From contig CAMLSF010000077.1 of the NCBI GenBank assembly GCA_946482615.1, positions 1 to 17,516 on the forward strand: DNA of 17,516 bases, given 5' to 3'. The DNA comes from an uncultured Chromatiaceae bacterium. Lineage in GTDB: Bacteria; Pseudomonadota; Gammaproteobacteria; Enterobacterales; Alteromonadaceae. The notes beneath the pieces are model-generated. The model did not search any database, was not told the DNA's origin, and was given only the letters and a program-made list of their open reading frames with translations. Positions 1 to 8,962 of the stretch are shown here, piece after piece; position 1 is the first letter of the stretch; each line of letters begins with the position of its first letter. The translations under genes and the position numbers were made by a program.

Positions 1-3
1 AAT

Positions 4-31
4 AAAAAACCAACCTTGCGGTTGGTTTTTT
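4..31 (-). terminator. Rho-independent terminator after ppiD
   Basis: A perfect 12-base-pair stem (4-15 with 20-31) closes a four-base loop. The outer part of the stem is A-run/T-run, so the RNA ends in a U tract on either strand. It begins 24 bases after the ppiD stop. The symmetry means it could also serve a convergent gene lying to the left of the window. Confidence 0.85.
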
Positions 32-54
32 GTTGATGAGCACAAAGCCCCTTT

Positions 55-1968
55 TTATTCGTCCACTGTAGCTGCTGGTAAAGAGCGCGTAATCTCCGCG
101 TTGGCCTTCAATGCAGCCAATACAGCACCAAAACTACTTTGCGCTTTTTGATCAGCAAACTGTTGTAACTGTTCTACCGGCGGCTTGGTTTTTACTTCGG
201 TATCCATCACTTTAGTGACAGCGACCAAAGCAGCATCACCACTGGCCAGATTTAACATCGCCACAGTCTCAGGCTGAGCTTCAGCTGGTTTTGCCAGCTC
301 AAAAGCTTTAGTACGGATGTCTGAGTCAATGTCACCACCGAAACGGGTCACAGCAGCTTTGCTTTCCAGCGTCAGATTCGCCGCAGCAACCACATCAGCT
401 AAAGACTTACCAGCAACCACTTCCGCCAACAAAGCTTCAGCTTTTGCTTTGGCCAGCTCAGAGCTCCTGGTTGCGATCACAGCAGCTTTTACCTGTTCTT
501 TGACTTCTTCAAGCTTTTTGGTGGTTTCAGGCTGATGCGCATTCACACGCACCACGACCACATGCTGTGGCGCCACTTCAATCACATCGCTGTTTACGCC
601 GGCACTGATAAAGTCTTCAGAAAACAAAGTTTCCAGTACTTTAGGTGCAGTTAATTCAGCTGGTGCGTTTGCGCGGCTAAAAGCAGGCACAGAGACTACT
701 TTTGTGCCTACAGCTTCTGCAGCTTCCTGCAGACTGTCAGCAATTTCAAAACTCTTCTCACCTAACAGCTGTTGCAGTTCAGCAAATTTCTCAGCCGCTT
801 TTTCTTCTTTCACTGTCGCCAGAATTTGCTCTTTCACATCAGCAAAAGCTTTGATGGAACCGGGCTGAACTTCTGTCAGTTTAATAATATGGTAACCGAA
901 CTCAGTTTTTACCACAGGGCTGATATCACCGGCCTTCGCCAGGGCATAGGCTGCTTTCTCAAATTCAGCATCCATCACGCCTTTTTCAATGAAATCTAAA
1001 TCACCGCCTTTTTCCGCAGAAAAAGTATCAGCAGACTCTTTTTTCGCCAGTTCGGCAAAATCAGCACCTTGTTGTAACTGAACAGCTAAAGCTTCTGCCC
1101 TGGCTTTGATCTCTGCATTGTCTTCAGCCGACTCCAACAGTATGTGCGACACCCGACGACGTTCTTCAGTCTGATAACGCGCCTGATTGGCATCGTAATA
1201 GGCTTGCAGATCGGCATCAGCTACCACCACAGACTTGGCTATGTCAGCAGCTGTTAACTGCACGTAATCCACAGCGACTGTTTCCGGCGACACAAATTGA
1301 TTGGTGTTGCTTTGGTAATAGTCCTGCAGCAACTGATCATTAATTTCAACAGCTGAAGCAAAATCGGCTGCTTTTAATACAGCGTACTGAATATCACGGC
1401 TTTGTTGTTGTAATTTAGACAATAACTGCATTTCGGACACAGTCGCAAATTCTGACCCCGCTAAACCCACCACTAACTGGTTGGCTGACATTTGCGCACG
1501 CAAATAGTCACGGAACTGGTTGGGCTCATAGCCGTTTTGACGCAGCAGGGCTATATAACGGTCATTGTTAAACACGCCGTCAACCTGAAACTCAGGCATA
1601 GCACGGATAGTGTCACGCAACACTTCATCACTGACCACTAAATCCAATTGGGTCACCAACTGACGCTGCAATTGCTCGTCAATCAGCTTTTCCAGCACTG
1701 AACTGCGGAAATTACTCATGTAATTGCTGTCCGCTGATAACATGCCAAACATTTCGCCAAATTGCTGTTGCATTCTGGCTCTTTCATTTTGATAGGCTGT
1801 ATCAAACTGAACTTTGGTTATTTCATCACCGTTGACTGTGGCAACAGGCACTTCACTGGTGTTGCCAAGATAACTGCCAACTCCGGCTAAAGCGAACGTC
1901 AGGATCACAAAACCAAGAATGACCTTGGCTATCATGCCCTGCGAACCATCTCTGATCTTTTCTAACAT
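55..1968 (-). CDS. ppiD: PpiD, membrane-anchored periplasmic chaperone / parvulin-like peptidyl-prolyl isomerase
   Basis: PpiD is an inner-membrane-anchored periplasmic folding factor that sits near the Sec translocon exit and helps newly secreted proteins. The 637-residue product begins with a short cytoplasmic end and one membrane segment (about residues 11-33, MIAKVILGFVILTFALAG). A SurA-N-like chaperone region follows, then one parvulin domain at about 269-366 (RRVSHILLES...FGYHIIKL) and a long helical C-terminal part. The length is close to the E. coli protein (about 620 residues). An upstream in-frame ATG at 2043 would add 25 residues, but that extension reads through a terminator hairpin at 2006-2040. 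The ATG at 1968 has an AAGAGA ribosome site and gives the MLEKIRDG start that lines up with the E. coli N-terminus. It follows hupB, as in Enterobacteria. PpiD parvulin domains are often weak isomerases, so chaperone activity is the safer call. Confidence 0.94.
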   Translation of the reverse strand: MLEKIRDGSQGMIAKVILGFVILTFALAGVGSYLGNTSEVPVATVNGDEITKVQFDTAYQNERARMQQQFGEMFGMLSADSNYMSNFRSSVLEKLIDEQLQRQLVTQLDLVVSDEVLRDTIRAMPEFQVDGVFNNDRYIALLRQNGYEPNQFRDYLRAQMSANQLVVGLAGSEFATVSEMQLLSKLQQQSRDIQYAVLKAADFASAVEINDQLLQDYYQSNTNQFVSPETVAVDYVQLTAADIAKSVVVADADLQAYYDANQARYQTEERRRVSHILLESAEDNAEIKARAEALAVQLQQGADFAELAKKESADTFSAEKGGDLDFIEKGVMDAEFEKAAYALAKAGDISPVVKTEFGYHIIKLTEVQPGSIKAFADVKEQILATVKEEKAAEKFAELQQLLGEKSFEIADSLQEAAEAVGTKVVSVPAFSRANAPAELTAPKVLETLFSEDFISAGVNSDVIEVAPQHVVVVRVNAHQPETTKKLEEVKEQVKAAVIATRSSELAKAKAEALLAEVVAGKSLADVVAAANLTLESKAAVTRFGGDIDSDIRTKAFELAKPAEAQPETVAMLNLASGDAALVAVTKVMDTEVKTKPPVEQLQQFADQKAQSSFGAVLAALKANAEITRSLPAATVDE

Positions 1969-2005
1969 TGTATCTACGTCTCTTTTGGCAACTTTTGGTT
2001 GTCTT

Positions 2006-2040
2006 AAAAAAAAAGCGCATCTTAGCAGATACGCCTTTTT
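2006..2040 (-). terminator. Terminator-like hairpin between hupB and ppiD
   Basis: On the minus-strand RNA an eight-pair GC-rich stem (2027-2034 with 2015-2022, loop 2023-2026) is followed by a run of nine U. One pair is G-U only in the minus-strand RNA and would be a C/A mismatch on the plus strand, so it is built for minus-strand transcription. It lies 117 bases after the hupB stop but only 38 bases before the ppiD start. It could therefore end hupB transcripts, attenuate ppiD, or both. Confidence 0.75.
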
Positions 2041-2084
2041 CATAAAAGCTGTGGCAGCGTCAGGCTTAATGCGTTTTGCTTTTC

Positions 2085-2113
2085 TCTGCCAGTATCACAG
2101 AGACCTTGGCAGA
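2085..2113 (-). other. Stem-loop in hupB 3' region
   Basis: A seven-pair stem (TCTGCCA with TGGCAGA) encloses a 15-base loop between hupB and ppiD. No U tract follows. It may stabilise the hupB mRNA 3' end; the function is not known. Confidence 0.35.
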
Positions 2114-2129
2114 ACCATCAGCTTCATTG

Positions 2130-2150
2130 GCCTGGCAGGAACAGCCAGGC
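2130..2150 (-). other. Stem-loop just after hupB
   Basis: A perfect seven-pair stem (GCCTGGC with GCCAGGC) with a seven-base loop begins seven bases after the hupB stop codon. No U tract follows, so it is unlikely to be an intrinsic terminator by itself. A role in mRNA protection or Rho-linked ending is possible. Confidence 0.4.
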
Positions 2151-2157
2151 GTTCAGC

Positions 2158-2430
2158 TTAGTTTACGCTGTCTTTCAGCGCTTTACCTGGCTTGAACGAA
2201 GGAATTTTCGCAGAAGCGATTTGGATAGTTTCACCAGTTTGTGGATTACGGCCTGAACGTGCAGCGCGCTCGCGAACTGCAAATGTACCAAAACCAACTA
2301 AGGCTACTGAATCGCCTTCCTTAAGAGCCTCAGTAACAGCGTCGATGAACGCGTCCAGAGAACGACCAGCTGCCGCTTTAGAAATATCTGCACCAGCAGC
2401 GATTTTGTCGATAAGTTGAGACTTGTTCAC
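2158..2430 (-). CDS. hupB: DNA-binding protein HU-beta
   Basis: HU is a small dimeric nucleoid protein that bends DNA and helps compact the chromosome. The product is 90 residues, exactly the E. coli HU-beta length. It opens [22 protein letters not shown] and carries the [21 protein letters not shown] arm, with the DNA-intercalating proline at residue 63 in the RNP motif. The start is a GTG at 2430. It is preceded by a strong AAGGGG ribosome site that would lie inside the coding sequence if the longer in-frame ATG at 2466 were used. The gene sits between lon and ppiD, the standard gammaproteobacterial arrangement, and has its own sigma-70 promoter. The lon-hupB-ppiD context favours hupB over hupA. 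Confidence 0.96.
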   Translation of the reverse strand: MNKSQLIDKIAAGADISKAAAGRSLDAFIDAVTEALKEGDSVALVGFGTFAVRERAARSGRNPQTGETIQIASAKIPSFKPGKALKDSVN

Positions 2431-2501
2431 AATATCATCCCCTTCAATTGTTATTATTTTCAACAACTACAGTAAATTTGCTTTGTCGTAGTAGCGTGTT
2501 T

Positions 2502-2530
2502 GTTATATCAAGCCTGATGTGGGCTTGCAA
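2502..2530 (-). promoter_or_regulatory. Sigma-70 promoter of hupB
   Basis: Read on the minus strand, a -35 box TTGCAA (2525-2530) is followed by an exact 17-base spacer and a -10 box TATAAC (2502-2507). This predicts a start near 2495 and a leader of about 65 bases. It lies between the lon stop and the hupB start, so hupB can be expressed apart from lon. Confidence 0.7.
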
Positions 2531-2566
2531 GCACAAAACGACGCACTACAAAAATTTCTGTTAGGC

Positions 2567-2593
2567 CGCAACCCTTGCTGCGCAAGGGCTGCG
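2567..2593 (-). other. Stem-loop after lon, possible terminator
   Basis: A 12-pair stem (2567-2578 with 2582-2593) has a three-base loop. All pairs form in the minus-strand RNA, one as U-G; on the plus strand that position is a mismatch. It starts 47 bases after the lon stop. The U-rich stretch (AAATTTTTG) comes only about 10 bases after the stem, so intrinsic termination would be weak. It lies upstream of the hupB promoter. Confidence 0.4.
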
Positions 2594-2639
2594 TCGAAAC
2601 TGCCCATAACTTAACACAGCCAGAGCAATTGAAAAGCCC

Positions 2640-5036
2640 CTAAGCCGGATTTTTTGCGCTTTTTTTGCTTTTTGCTGGATTTTTTTCCACTTCAAGCACC
2701 GACATGCCTGTTGGCGGCTCTTGCAGAGCCAATTCCAGCACCTCATCAATCCATTTCACCGCACGAATTTCAATGTCACCTTTGACGTTATCCGGAATAT
2801 CTTTTAAATCCCGAACGTTGTCATGTGGTATTAAAACCCGTTTGATACCACCACGGTGTGCAGCGAGCAGTTTCTCTTTCAGGCCACCTATAGGCAGAAC
2901 TTCACCACGAAGGGTAATTTCACCTGTCATGGCCACATCAGCGCGCACCGGGTTGCCTGTTAAACTGGACACCAGAGCTGTCACCATAGCTATACCAGCG
3001 CTTGGACCGTCTTTTGGTGTGGCGCCTTCTGGCACGTGCACGTGAATATCACGTTTTTCATAAAAGTCTTCGTTGATACGCAGCTTCTCAGCACGGCTTC
3101 GAACCACTGTCATGGCCGCCTGAATCGACTCTTTCATCACATCGCCCAAAGAGCCTGTGTAGGTCAGTTTGCCTTTGCCTACCACAGCCGCTGCTTCAAT
3201 AGTCAGTAAATCACCACCAACAGAAGTCCAGGCCAGACCAGTCACCTGACCGATGCGGTTGCTATCTTCAGCTTTGCCATAATCATGGCGCTGTACCCCT
3301 AAGAACTCTTCCAGATTGTTCTGGTTGATCACTACTTTCTTCAGGTTTTTATCCAGCAGGATGTTTTTCACTGCTTTGCGGCATAACTTGGAGATTTCAC
3401 GCTCTAAGCTACGCACACCTGCTTCACGGGTGTAATAGCGGATAATGCCGATAATAGCGCTGTCTTCAATCTCAATTTCATGAGGTTTTAAGCCATTGCG
3501 TTCAATTTGCTTGTTGATCAGATGCTGTTTGGAAATATTCAGCTTCTCATCTTCGGTGTAGCCCGCTAAACGAATCACTTCCATCCGGTCCAGTAAAGCA
3601 GCCGGAATATTTAAGCTATTCGATGTCGCAAAAAACATCACGTCGGATAAGTCGTAATCCACTTCCAGATAATGATCGGAAAAGGCGGTGTTTTGCTCAG
3701 GATCTAGTACCTCCAGCAAAGCTGCGGCCGGATCACCACGGAAATCTGACGCCATCTTGTCAATTTCATCCAGCAGGAACAGTGGGTTACGCACCCCAAC
3801 TTTGGCCATTTTCTGGATAATTTTGCCCGGCATAGAGCCGATGTAAGTGCGTCTGTGACCACGGATTTCCGCTTCATCCCGCACCCCACCTAAGGCCATA
3901 CGGACATATTTACGGCCTGTAGCTTTGGCAACAGACTGGCCCAGTGAGGTTTTACCTACACCTGGTGGTCCGACTAAACATAAGATCGGGCCTTTTAATT
4001 TATTGACACGCTGCTGCACTGCCAGATATTCCAGAATGCGTTCTTTAACTTTATCCAGACCATAATGGTCCGAGTCCAGAATACGCTCTGCGCCAGCCAG
4101 ATCTTTTTTCACCTTGCTGCGTTTTTTCCACGGTACATTAGTCAGCCAGTCGATATAGCTGCGCACCACTGTGGCCTCAGCCGACATAGGTGACATCATT
4201 TTTAACTTTTGCAGTTCGGCCGTGGCTTTGGTGCGGGCTTCTTCCGGCATTTGCGCCTGTTCGATTTTTTTCGACAGGGTTTCAAACTCATCCGGTGCAT
4301 CTTCCAGTTCGCCCAGCTCACGCTGAATGGCTTTCATTTGCTCATTCAGATAATACTCGCGCTGGCTTTTTTCCATCTGCTTTTTAACACGGCTGCGAAT
4401 ACGACGCTCGACCTGCAGAATATCGATTTCGCTTTCCATCATCGCCATCAGGAACTCTAAACGTTCCGTCACATCAATGATCTCTAACACCTTCTGTTTG
4501 TCGTCAACTTTTAATGGCATATGAGCTGCCATGGTATCCGCCAGACGGGCAGCGTCATCTATGCCAGAAAGTGCGGTCAGCACCTCAGGTGGGATTTTTT
4601 TATTCAGCTTGATATAACCTTCAAACTGATTCACTGCAGAGCGTAAAATCACTTCCTGCTCGCGGCTGTCCATTTCCGGTGTCGGAATCAAATCAACATA
4701 AGCGGCGAAGGTATCTTCTGTATCGGTAAACTCAACCAATTGAGCACGCTTGCCGCCTTCCACCAGCACTTTGACCGTGCCATCCGGAAGCTTGAGCAAT
4801 TGCAAAATAGTGGCGACAGTACCCACCTGATACAGATCAGTATCTTTAGGGTCATCCAGCGTGGCGTCTTTTTGCGCAACTAAAAAGATTTGTTTCTCTT
4901 TTTCCATCGCGGCATCCAGGCATTTGATGGATTTAGCCCGGCCAACAAACAGCGGGATCACCATATGCGGATAAACGACCACGTCTCTTAATGCCAATAC
5001 AGGCATATGCAAACGTTCAGTCTTTGCTACTGTCAT
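2640..5036 (-). CDS. lon: ATP-dependent protease Lon (LonA)
   Basis: Lon is a cytoplasmic AAA+ serine protease that degrades misfolded proteins and specific regulators. The 798-residue product has the N-terminal substrate-binding domain (about 10-205), a helical linker, and the ATPase module with Walker A GPPGVGKT at 356-363 and Walker B FLLDEIDK at 420-427. The C-terminal protease domain carries the catalytic dyad Ser679 (DGPSAG) and Lys722 ([10 protein letters not shown]), at the same numbers as in E. coli. The start at 5036 has a GAGAGAG ribosome site and gives an N-terminus aligning with E. coli. The tail after about residue 780 is lysine-rich ([14 protein letters not shown]) and makes the protein about 14 residues longer than E. 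coli Lon. A heat-shock-type promoter lies directly upstream. Confidence 0.98.
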   Translation of the reverse strand: MTVAKTERLHMPVLALRDVVVYPHMVIPLFVGRAKSIKCLDAAMEKEKQIFLVAQKDATLDDPKDTDLYQVGTVATILQLLKLPDGTVKVLVEGGKRAQLVEFTDTEDTFAAYVDLIPTPEMDSREQEVILRSAVNQFEGYIKLNKKIPPEVLTALSGIDDAARLADTMAAHMPLKVDDKQKVLEIIDVTERLEFLMAMMESEIDILQVERRIRSRVKKQMEKSQREYYLNEQMKAIQRELGELEDAPDEFETLSKKIEQAQMPEEARTKATAELQKLKMMSPMSAEATVVRSYIDWLTNVPWKKRSKVKKDLAGAERILDSDHYGLDKVKERILEYLAVQQRVNKLKGPILCLVGPPGVGKTSLGQSVAKATGRKYVRMALGGVRDEAEIRGHRRTYIGSMPGKIIQKMAKVGVRNPLFLLDEIDKMASDFRGDPAAALLEVLDPEQNTAFSDHYLEVDYDLSDVMFFATSNSLNIPAALLDRMEVIRLAGYTEDEKLNISKQHLINKQIERNGLKPHEIEIEDSAIIGIIRYYTREAGVRSLEREISKLCRKAVKNILLDKNLKKVVINQNNLEEFLGVQRHDYGKAEDSNRIGQVTGLAWTSVGGDLLTIEAAAVVGKGKLTYTGSLGDVMKESIQAAMTVVRSRAEKLRINEDFYEKRDIHVHVPEGATPKDGPSAGIAMVTALVSSLTGNPVRADVAMTGEITLRGEVLPIGGLKEKLLAAHRGGIKRVLIPHDNVRDLKDIPDNVKGDIEIRAVKWIDEVLELALQEPPTGMSVLEVEKNPAKSKKSAKNPA

Positions 5037-5081
5037 GAAATCTCTCTCGAATTATTTACTGCAGGTGACATGATTCAACAG

Positions 5082-5110
5082 TATATGGGGGCTGTTTATG
5101 TCACTTCAAT
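5082..5110 (-). promoter_or_regulatory. Heat-shock (sigma-32 type) promoter of lon
   Basis: On the minus strand the sequence ATTGAAG (5104-5110) is followed by 13 bases and then CCCCATATA (5082-5090). This closely matches the known sigma-32 pattern CTTGAAA - spacer - CCCCATNT. It lies about 45 bases before the lon start codon. E. coli lon is a known RpoH target, which supports the call; no experiment is available here. Confidence 0.75.
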
Positions 5111-5128
5111 GAGTTAGAGCGGTAAAAA

Positions 5129-5177
5129 TGGGGTCAGAGTAAAATTAAATCTGCGACTTAATTTTACTCTGACCCCA
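5129..5177 (-). repeat. 49-base palindrome between clpX and lon (REP/RAYT-like; likely clpX terminator)
   Basis: Two 20-base arms (5129-5148 and 5158-5177) are perfect inverted copies around a nine-base centre. The arm reads GGGGTCAGAGTAAAATTAA on the plus strand. In minus-strand RNA three more pairs, including one U-G, extend the stem, leaving a three-base loop. It begins seven bases after the clpX stop and is followed in the RNA by AUUUUUACC, so it can act as a terminator. The GGGGTCAGAGTaAAATTAA word resembles, from memory, dispersed repeats linked to REP-associated (IS200-like Y1) transposases in gammaproteobacteria. Only one copy lies in this window, so the repeat status is inference. 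Confidence 0.7.
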
Positions 5178-5183
5178 ATATAC

Positions 5184-6458
5184 TTACACAGAAGCAGCAG
5201 CTTCCACAGTTTCATAAATCAATATCGGCTGAGACTCACCGCGGATCACAGTTTCGTCAATCACCACTTTGCTTACATGCTCCATGGACGGCAAATCGTA
5301 CATGGTATCGAGCAAGACGTTTTCGACGATAGAGCGTAAACCACGGGCCCCGGTTTTACGTTCCATAGCTTTTTGCGCTATGGCTTTCAGTGCATCTTCG
5401 CGGAACTCCAGTTCAACATCTTCCATCTGGAATAAAGCGCCAAACTGTTTCACCAAGGCGTTTTTCGGCTCACTTAAAATTTGCATCAATGCAGCCAAAT
5501 CCAGCTCAGTTAAAGTCGCAACCACAGGCAAACGACCAATAAACTCCGGAATTAAACCGTATTTAACCAAATCTTCAGGTTCCACATCTTTAAAGCTTTC
5601 CGTAAGACTGCGGCTTTGCGACGTGGCACGCACTTCGGCACCAAAACCTATGCCTGAACCTTTAGCGCAGCGCTGTTCAATCACTTTATCCAGACCGGCA
5701 AAAGCGCCACCACAGATAAACAGAATTTTTGAGGTATCGACCTGTAAAAACTCCTGCTGCGGATGCTTACGGCCTCCCTGAGGCGGCACTGAAGCTATAG
5801 TGCCTTCAATCAGCTTTAACAGCGCTTGCTGTACCCCTTCCCCTGATACATCACGGGTAATAGAAGGGTTGTCAGACTTACGGGAAATTTTGTCGATTTC
5901 ATCGATGTAAACAATACCACGCTGGGCTTTTTCCACATCGTAATCGCATTTCTGCAGTAACTTCTGGATGATGTTTTCCACATCTTCACCGACATAACCC
6001 GCTTCAGTTAAGGTGGTGGCATCGGCCATGGTAAAAGGCACATCCAGCAAACGGGCTAAAGTTTCTGCCAATAAGGTTTTACCGCTACCTGTAGGGCCAA
6101 TCAGCAGAATGTTACTTTTGCTCAGTTCAACATCCTGTTTGTGCTGCATGCTGCGCAAACGTTTGTAGTGGTTGTAGACAGCCACCGCCAGAACTTTTTT
6201 CGCATGCTCCTGACCTATGACGTAGTCATCGAGGTGGGCACGGATCTCTTTTGGCACCGGCAATTTATTGCTGTCGCGTTTTGGCGAAATATCTTTGATT
6301 TCTTCGCGAATTATATCGTTGCACAAGTCGACACATTCATCACAGATATAGACCTGTGGGCCTGCAATCAGTTTGCGCACTTCATGTTGTGATTTGCCGC
6401 AAAAAGAGCAATACAACAACTTGCTGCTTTTCTCGCCATCAGAGCGATGATCAGACAT
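5184..6458 (-). CDS. clpX: ATP-dependent Clp protease ATP-binding subunit ClpX
   Basis: ClpX is the hexameric AAA+ unfoldase that feeds substrates, such as ssrA-tagged proteins, into ClpP. The 424-residue product is the same length as the E. coli protein. The N-terminal zinc-binding domain has Cys17, Cys20, Cys39 and Cys42. The ATPase core shows Walker A GPTGSGKT at 121-128, Walker B VYIDEIDK at 183-190, the pore-1 loop GYVG at 154-157 and the RKH loop at 230-232. The ClpP-docking IGF loop is at 270-272 and GARGLRS (sensor 2) lies near the C-terminus. A GAGGAAG ribosome site precedes the ATG at 6458. The gene follows clpP by 65 bases with no terminator seen, so the two are probably co-transcribed. 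The palindrome at 5129-5177 separates it from lon. Confidence 0.98.
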   Translation of the reverse strand: MSDHRSDGEKSSKLLYCSFCGKSQHEVRKLIAGPQVYICDECVDLCNDIIREEIKDISPKRDSNKLPVPKEIRAHLDDYVIGQEHAKKVLAVAVYNHYKRLRSMQHKQDVELSKSNILLIGPTGSGKTLLAETLARLLDVPFTMADATTLTEAGYVGEDVENIIQKLLQKCDYDVEKAQRGIVYIDEIDKISRKSDNPSITRDVSGEGVQQALLKLIEGTIASVPPQGGRKHPQQEFLQVDTSKILFICGGAFAGLDKVIEQRCAKGSGIGFGAEVRATSQSRSLTESFKDVEPEDLVKYGLIPEFIGRLPVVATLTELDLAALMQILSEPKNALVKQFGALFQMEDVELEFREDALKAIAQKAMERKTGARGLRSIVENVLLDTMYDLPSMEHVSKVVIDETVIRGESQPILIYETVEAAASV

Positions 6459-6523
6459 GTAACTTCCTCTTCCACTACATAGGGATGGCCGGCTTCGCGC
6501 CCTTCACCACCCCTGAATTAAAC

Positions 6524-7147
6524 TTACTTCGCGTCCCTTTGAGTTAATATGGCATCGATTAGGCCATATTCCAAGGCTTGCTGTGCACTTAAGAAGTTAT
6601 CACGCTCTGTGTCTTTACAAACCTGTTCATAAGTTTTGCCACAATGCTCTGCCATCAGGCGGTTTAATTTCTCTTTGATATACAGAATTTCACGGGCATG
6701 AATTTCAAAATCTGTCGCCTGGCCCTGGAATCCACCTAAAGGCTGATGGATCATCACGCGGGCGTTGGGTAAACAGTAACGTTTACCTTTGGTGCCGCCT
6801 GACAATAAAAACGCGCCCATGCTGCAGGCCTGACCAATACAGACAGTGGCGATATTTGGCTTGATGTACTGCATAGTGTCGTAAATCGACAAACCTGCGG
6901 TGACAGAACCACCCGGCGAGTTGATGTAGATATAAATATCTTTTTCCGGGTTTTCAGACTCTAAAAATAACAGCTGAGCGACGATCAGGTTGGCCATATG
7001 GTCTTCGACCTGACCTGTTAAAAAAATTACCCGCTCTTTTAATAAACGCGAGTAAATATCAAAAGAGCGTTCACCCTTAGCGGTTTGTTCTATCACGATA
7101 GGAACTAAGGCATTCACTAATTCATTCATTCTCGGCTCAAATGCCAT
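6524..7147 (-). CDS. clpP: ATP-dependent Clp protease proteolytic subunit ClpP
   Basis: ClpP is the tetradecameric serine peptidase that forms the proteolytic chamber of ClpXP. The 207-residue product matches the E. coli length. The catalytic triad is Ser109 (GQACSMGAF), His134 (MIHQPLGG) and Asp183 (TERDNF), with the same spacing as in E. coli. Other family signatures are YINSPGG and [16 protein letters not shown] longer in-frame reading begins at 7225, but the ATG at 7147 has an AAGGA ribosome site nine bases upstream and gives a family-like N-terminus with a short propeptide. It lies between tig and clpX, the canonical order. I see no clear sigma-32 promoter in the 7148-7248 interval; a lone GATAAT at 7182-7187 lacks a good -35 partner. 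Confidence 0.97.
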   Translation of the reverse strand: MAFEPRMNELVNALVPIVIEQTAKGERSFDIYSRLLKERVIFLTGQVEDHMANLIVAQLLFLESENPEKDIYIYINSPGGSVTAGLSIYDTMQYIKPNIATVCIGQACSMGAFLLSGGTKGKRYCLPNARVMIHQPLGGFQGQATDFEIHAREILYIKEKLNRLMAEHCGKTYEQVCKDTERDNFLSAQQALEYGLIDAILTQRDAK

Positions 7148-7248
7148 AATGCGGTTTCCTTCATTGAAAAAGAGGGGCTGTATTATCGAGCCTGCGTCAT
7201 TGATGGTGCTGCGCGCAGTCAACAATGCGGCAGCTTCAAGTACGACGG

Positions 7249-7290
7249 CTGTAAAATGAAAATGGCCCGAACTATGATGTTCGAGCCATT
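7249..7290 (-). terminator. Terminator after tig
   Basis: In minus-strand RNA a 12-pair stem (7279-7290 with 7261-7272) with a six-base loop is followed by UUUUCAUUUUAC. One pair is G-U only in the minus-strand RNA. It starts 29 bases after the tig stop and would separate tig from clpP, at least partly. Confidence 0.7.
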
Positions 7291-7319
7291 AAAACTGCCT
7301 GACAAACAGATGTCAAATC

Positions 7320-8630
7320 TTAGTTTGCAGCTTGTGGATTCATGATCTCATCAAACTTGGCTTTTTGTTCTGTCACTTTGGCTTTTGCCAGAACCAGGTC
7401 AATGGCCTGTTCTTCTAAAGCAACGTTACGCATGCCTTGTAACAGCTCTTTGTTGCTGTTGTAGTACTGGATCACTTCTTGTGGATCTTCGTACGCAGAA
7501 GCCACAGTTTCAATCAGAGACTGAACGCGGGCCTCTTCTACCTGCAGTTTGTTTGTTTTGATCACTTCACCTAATAACAAACCTACTTTCACACGGTCTT
7601 TGGCTTGTTCAGTGAACAGAGCAGCTGGCAATTCTGGTAATTGTTTTGGATCCAGGTTGTTGCCAAAACGCTGCAGCGCCTGACGACGTAATACGTCGAT
7701 TTCGCTGTCGATCAGAGCTTGTGGCACTTCCACTTCGTGAGTGGCCAATAAACCTTTGATCACCTGATCTTTAACACGGGCTTTGATGCTGTTGTTCAGC
7801 TCACGCTCCATGTTCTTTTTCACTTCAACTTTTAACGCATCCACAGTAGCTTCAGCCAGGCCGAACAGCTTAGCGAACTCGTCGTTAACTTCTGGTAACT
7901 GCTGAGCTTCAACTGCTTTTACAGTCACAGCAAATTTAGCCGCTTTACCTTTTAAGTTTTCAGCATGGTATTCAGCAGGGAAAGTCACATCAACAGTCAC
8001 TTCTTCACCGGCTTTTTTACCAATGATGCCGTCTTCGAAACCTGGGATCATACGACCCTGGCCTAACTCTAAAGTGAAGTCAGAAGCTTTACCGCCTTCA
8101 AACTCTTCACCATCGATAGAACCAACGAAATCGATAATGACGCGGTCACCTGAAGCTGCTGCAGCCTCAGTTTTTGCCCATGTTGCATGTTGCTTACGCA
8201 AAGTGCCTAACATAGTTTCTAAATCATCAGCCGTGATTTCAACCACTGGCTTAGTCACTTCGATTTTGTCCAGAGCGTTTAACTCAACTTCCGGGTACAC
8301 TTCAAAGGTGGCTGCGAATTCTAAATCTTTGCCTTCAGCCAGTTGACCTGGAGCGAAAGTAGGAGCACCAGCCGGAGTCAGTTTGTTGGCAATGATGGCC
8401 TGATAGAAATGGTTTTGCATCTGACGTGAAGCCACGTCTTGTAACACAGACAAACCAAACATTTTTTTGATCATGGCCACAGGTGCTTTACCTGGACGGA
8501 AACCGTCAATACGGCGATTTTTTGCGATATTTCTTAATTCTTTCTCAACTTCAGTGCTGATGGCTGCAGCTGGTACAGTAATGGTCAAACGGCGTTCTAA
8601 ACCCTGTGTGGTCTCAACAGAAACTTGCAT
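7320..8630 (-). CDS. tig: Trigger factor, ribosome-associated chaperone
   Basis: Trigger factor binds the ribosome near the exit tunnel and shields nascent chains; it also has peptidyl-prolyl isomerase activity. The 436-residue product is close to the E. coli length (432). The ribosome-docking signature GFRPGK lies at 43-48, within the N-terminal domain. The FKBP-type isomerase domain spans about 161-241 ([20 protein letters not shown] to the VTVKAVE end). The C-terminal helical domain fills the rest. The start at 8630 has a GAGGTAA ribosome site. It is the first gene of the tig-clpP-clpX-lon cluster, with its own sigma-70 promoter and terminator. Confidence 0.98.
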   Translation of the reverse strand: MQVSVETTQGLERRLTITVPAAAISTEVEKELRNIAKNRRIDGFRPGKAPVAMIKKMFGLSVLQDVASRQMQNHFYQAIIANKLTPAGAPTFAPGQLAEGKDLEFAATFEVYPEVELNALDKIEVTKPVVEITADDLETMLGTLRKQHATWAKTEAAAASGDRVIIDFVGSIDGEEFEGGKASDFTLELGQGRMIPGFEDGIIGKKAGEEVTVDVTFPAEYHAENLKGKAAKFAVTVKAVEAQQLPEVNDEFAKLFGLAEATVDALKVEVKKNMERELNNSIKARVKDQVIKGLLATHEVEVPQALIDSEIDVLRRQALQRFGNNLDPKQLPELPAALFTEQAKDRVKVGLLLGEVIKTNKLQVEEARVQSLIETVASAYEDPQEVIQYYNSNKELLQGMRNVALEEQAIDLVLAKAKVTEQKAKFDEIMNPQAAN

Positions 8631-8734
8631 CTTGTTACCTCAAAATCAAATCGGGCGTCTCGCTACGCCATCTTTTCGCTTGTCCGGGCTCTGTCTTTAC
8701 GCACACAATCCAGACCTGTTATATAGGACGCGGC

Positions 8735-8763
8735 ATTATAGCGAGGGTTTTTCGCTGAGTCGA
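8735..8763 (-). promoter_or_regulatory. Sigma-70 promoter of tig
   Basis: A consensus -10 box TATAAT (8735-8740 on the minus strand) is preceded by a 17-base spacer and TCGACT (8758-8763), which matches four of six bases of TTGACA. The predicted start is near 8728, giving a leader of about 98 bases before the tig ATG. Confidence 0.65.
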
Positions 8764-8962
8764 GCTTTTGATACAACATCAGAATTGACGCGGCTTAGAG
8801 GCCTAATTTCACTTCATTTTTCTATACAAAGACCACTACATCCAAACAAAAAACAACAGATGACAAGCATCGCTTTTCCGATGATTTTTAGCGTTTTGCT
8901 CTCGCCTTAAGCCGACATTTTGTGTAGCAATAGGCATAGATAACAAAAACAACAGGACCTGT
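8764..8962. other. Remainder of the divergent tig / DUF969 intergenic region
   Basis: The full gap between the divergent starts is 332 bases. Besides the tig promoter and leader I see no convincing hairpin, small gene or repeat. A promoter for the plus-strand operon must lie here, but no pair of boxes stands out: TTGACG at 8785-8790 has no good -10 partner. The ribosome site for the DUF969 gene is AGGA at 8954-8957. Confidence 0.5.

Noticed and set aside
1969..2043. N-terminal extension of PpiD by 25 residues
   Set aside because: It lies over a terminator hairpin and its U/A tract; the ATG at 1968 has a ribosome site and aligns with known PpiD.
2431..2466. N-terminal extension of HU-beta by 12 residues from an ATG
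   Set aside because: It would contain the strong AAGGGG ribosome site in frame; the GTG at 2430 gives the exact 90-residue HU-beta.
5269..5781. 170-residue plus-strand open frame inside clpX
   Set aside because: It is antisense to highly conserved ClpX sequence and its serine/alanine-rich composition is typical of a shadow frame.
7148..7225. N-terminal extension of ClpP by 26 residues
   Set aside because: It reads through non-coding sequence downstream of tig; the ATG at 7147 has AAGGA and gives the usual ClpP length and triad numbering.
7182..7237. Heat-shock promoter before clpP
   Set aside because: A CTTGAAG occurs upstream, but no CCCCAT-type box follows at the right distance; a GATAAT at 7182-7187 lacks a credible -35 box. 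Not reported as a feature.
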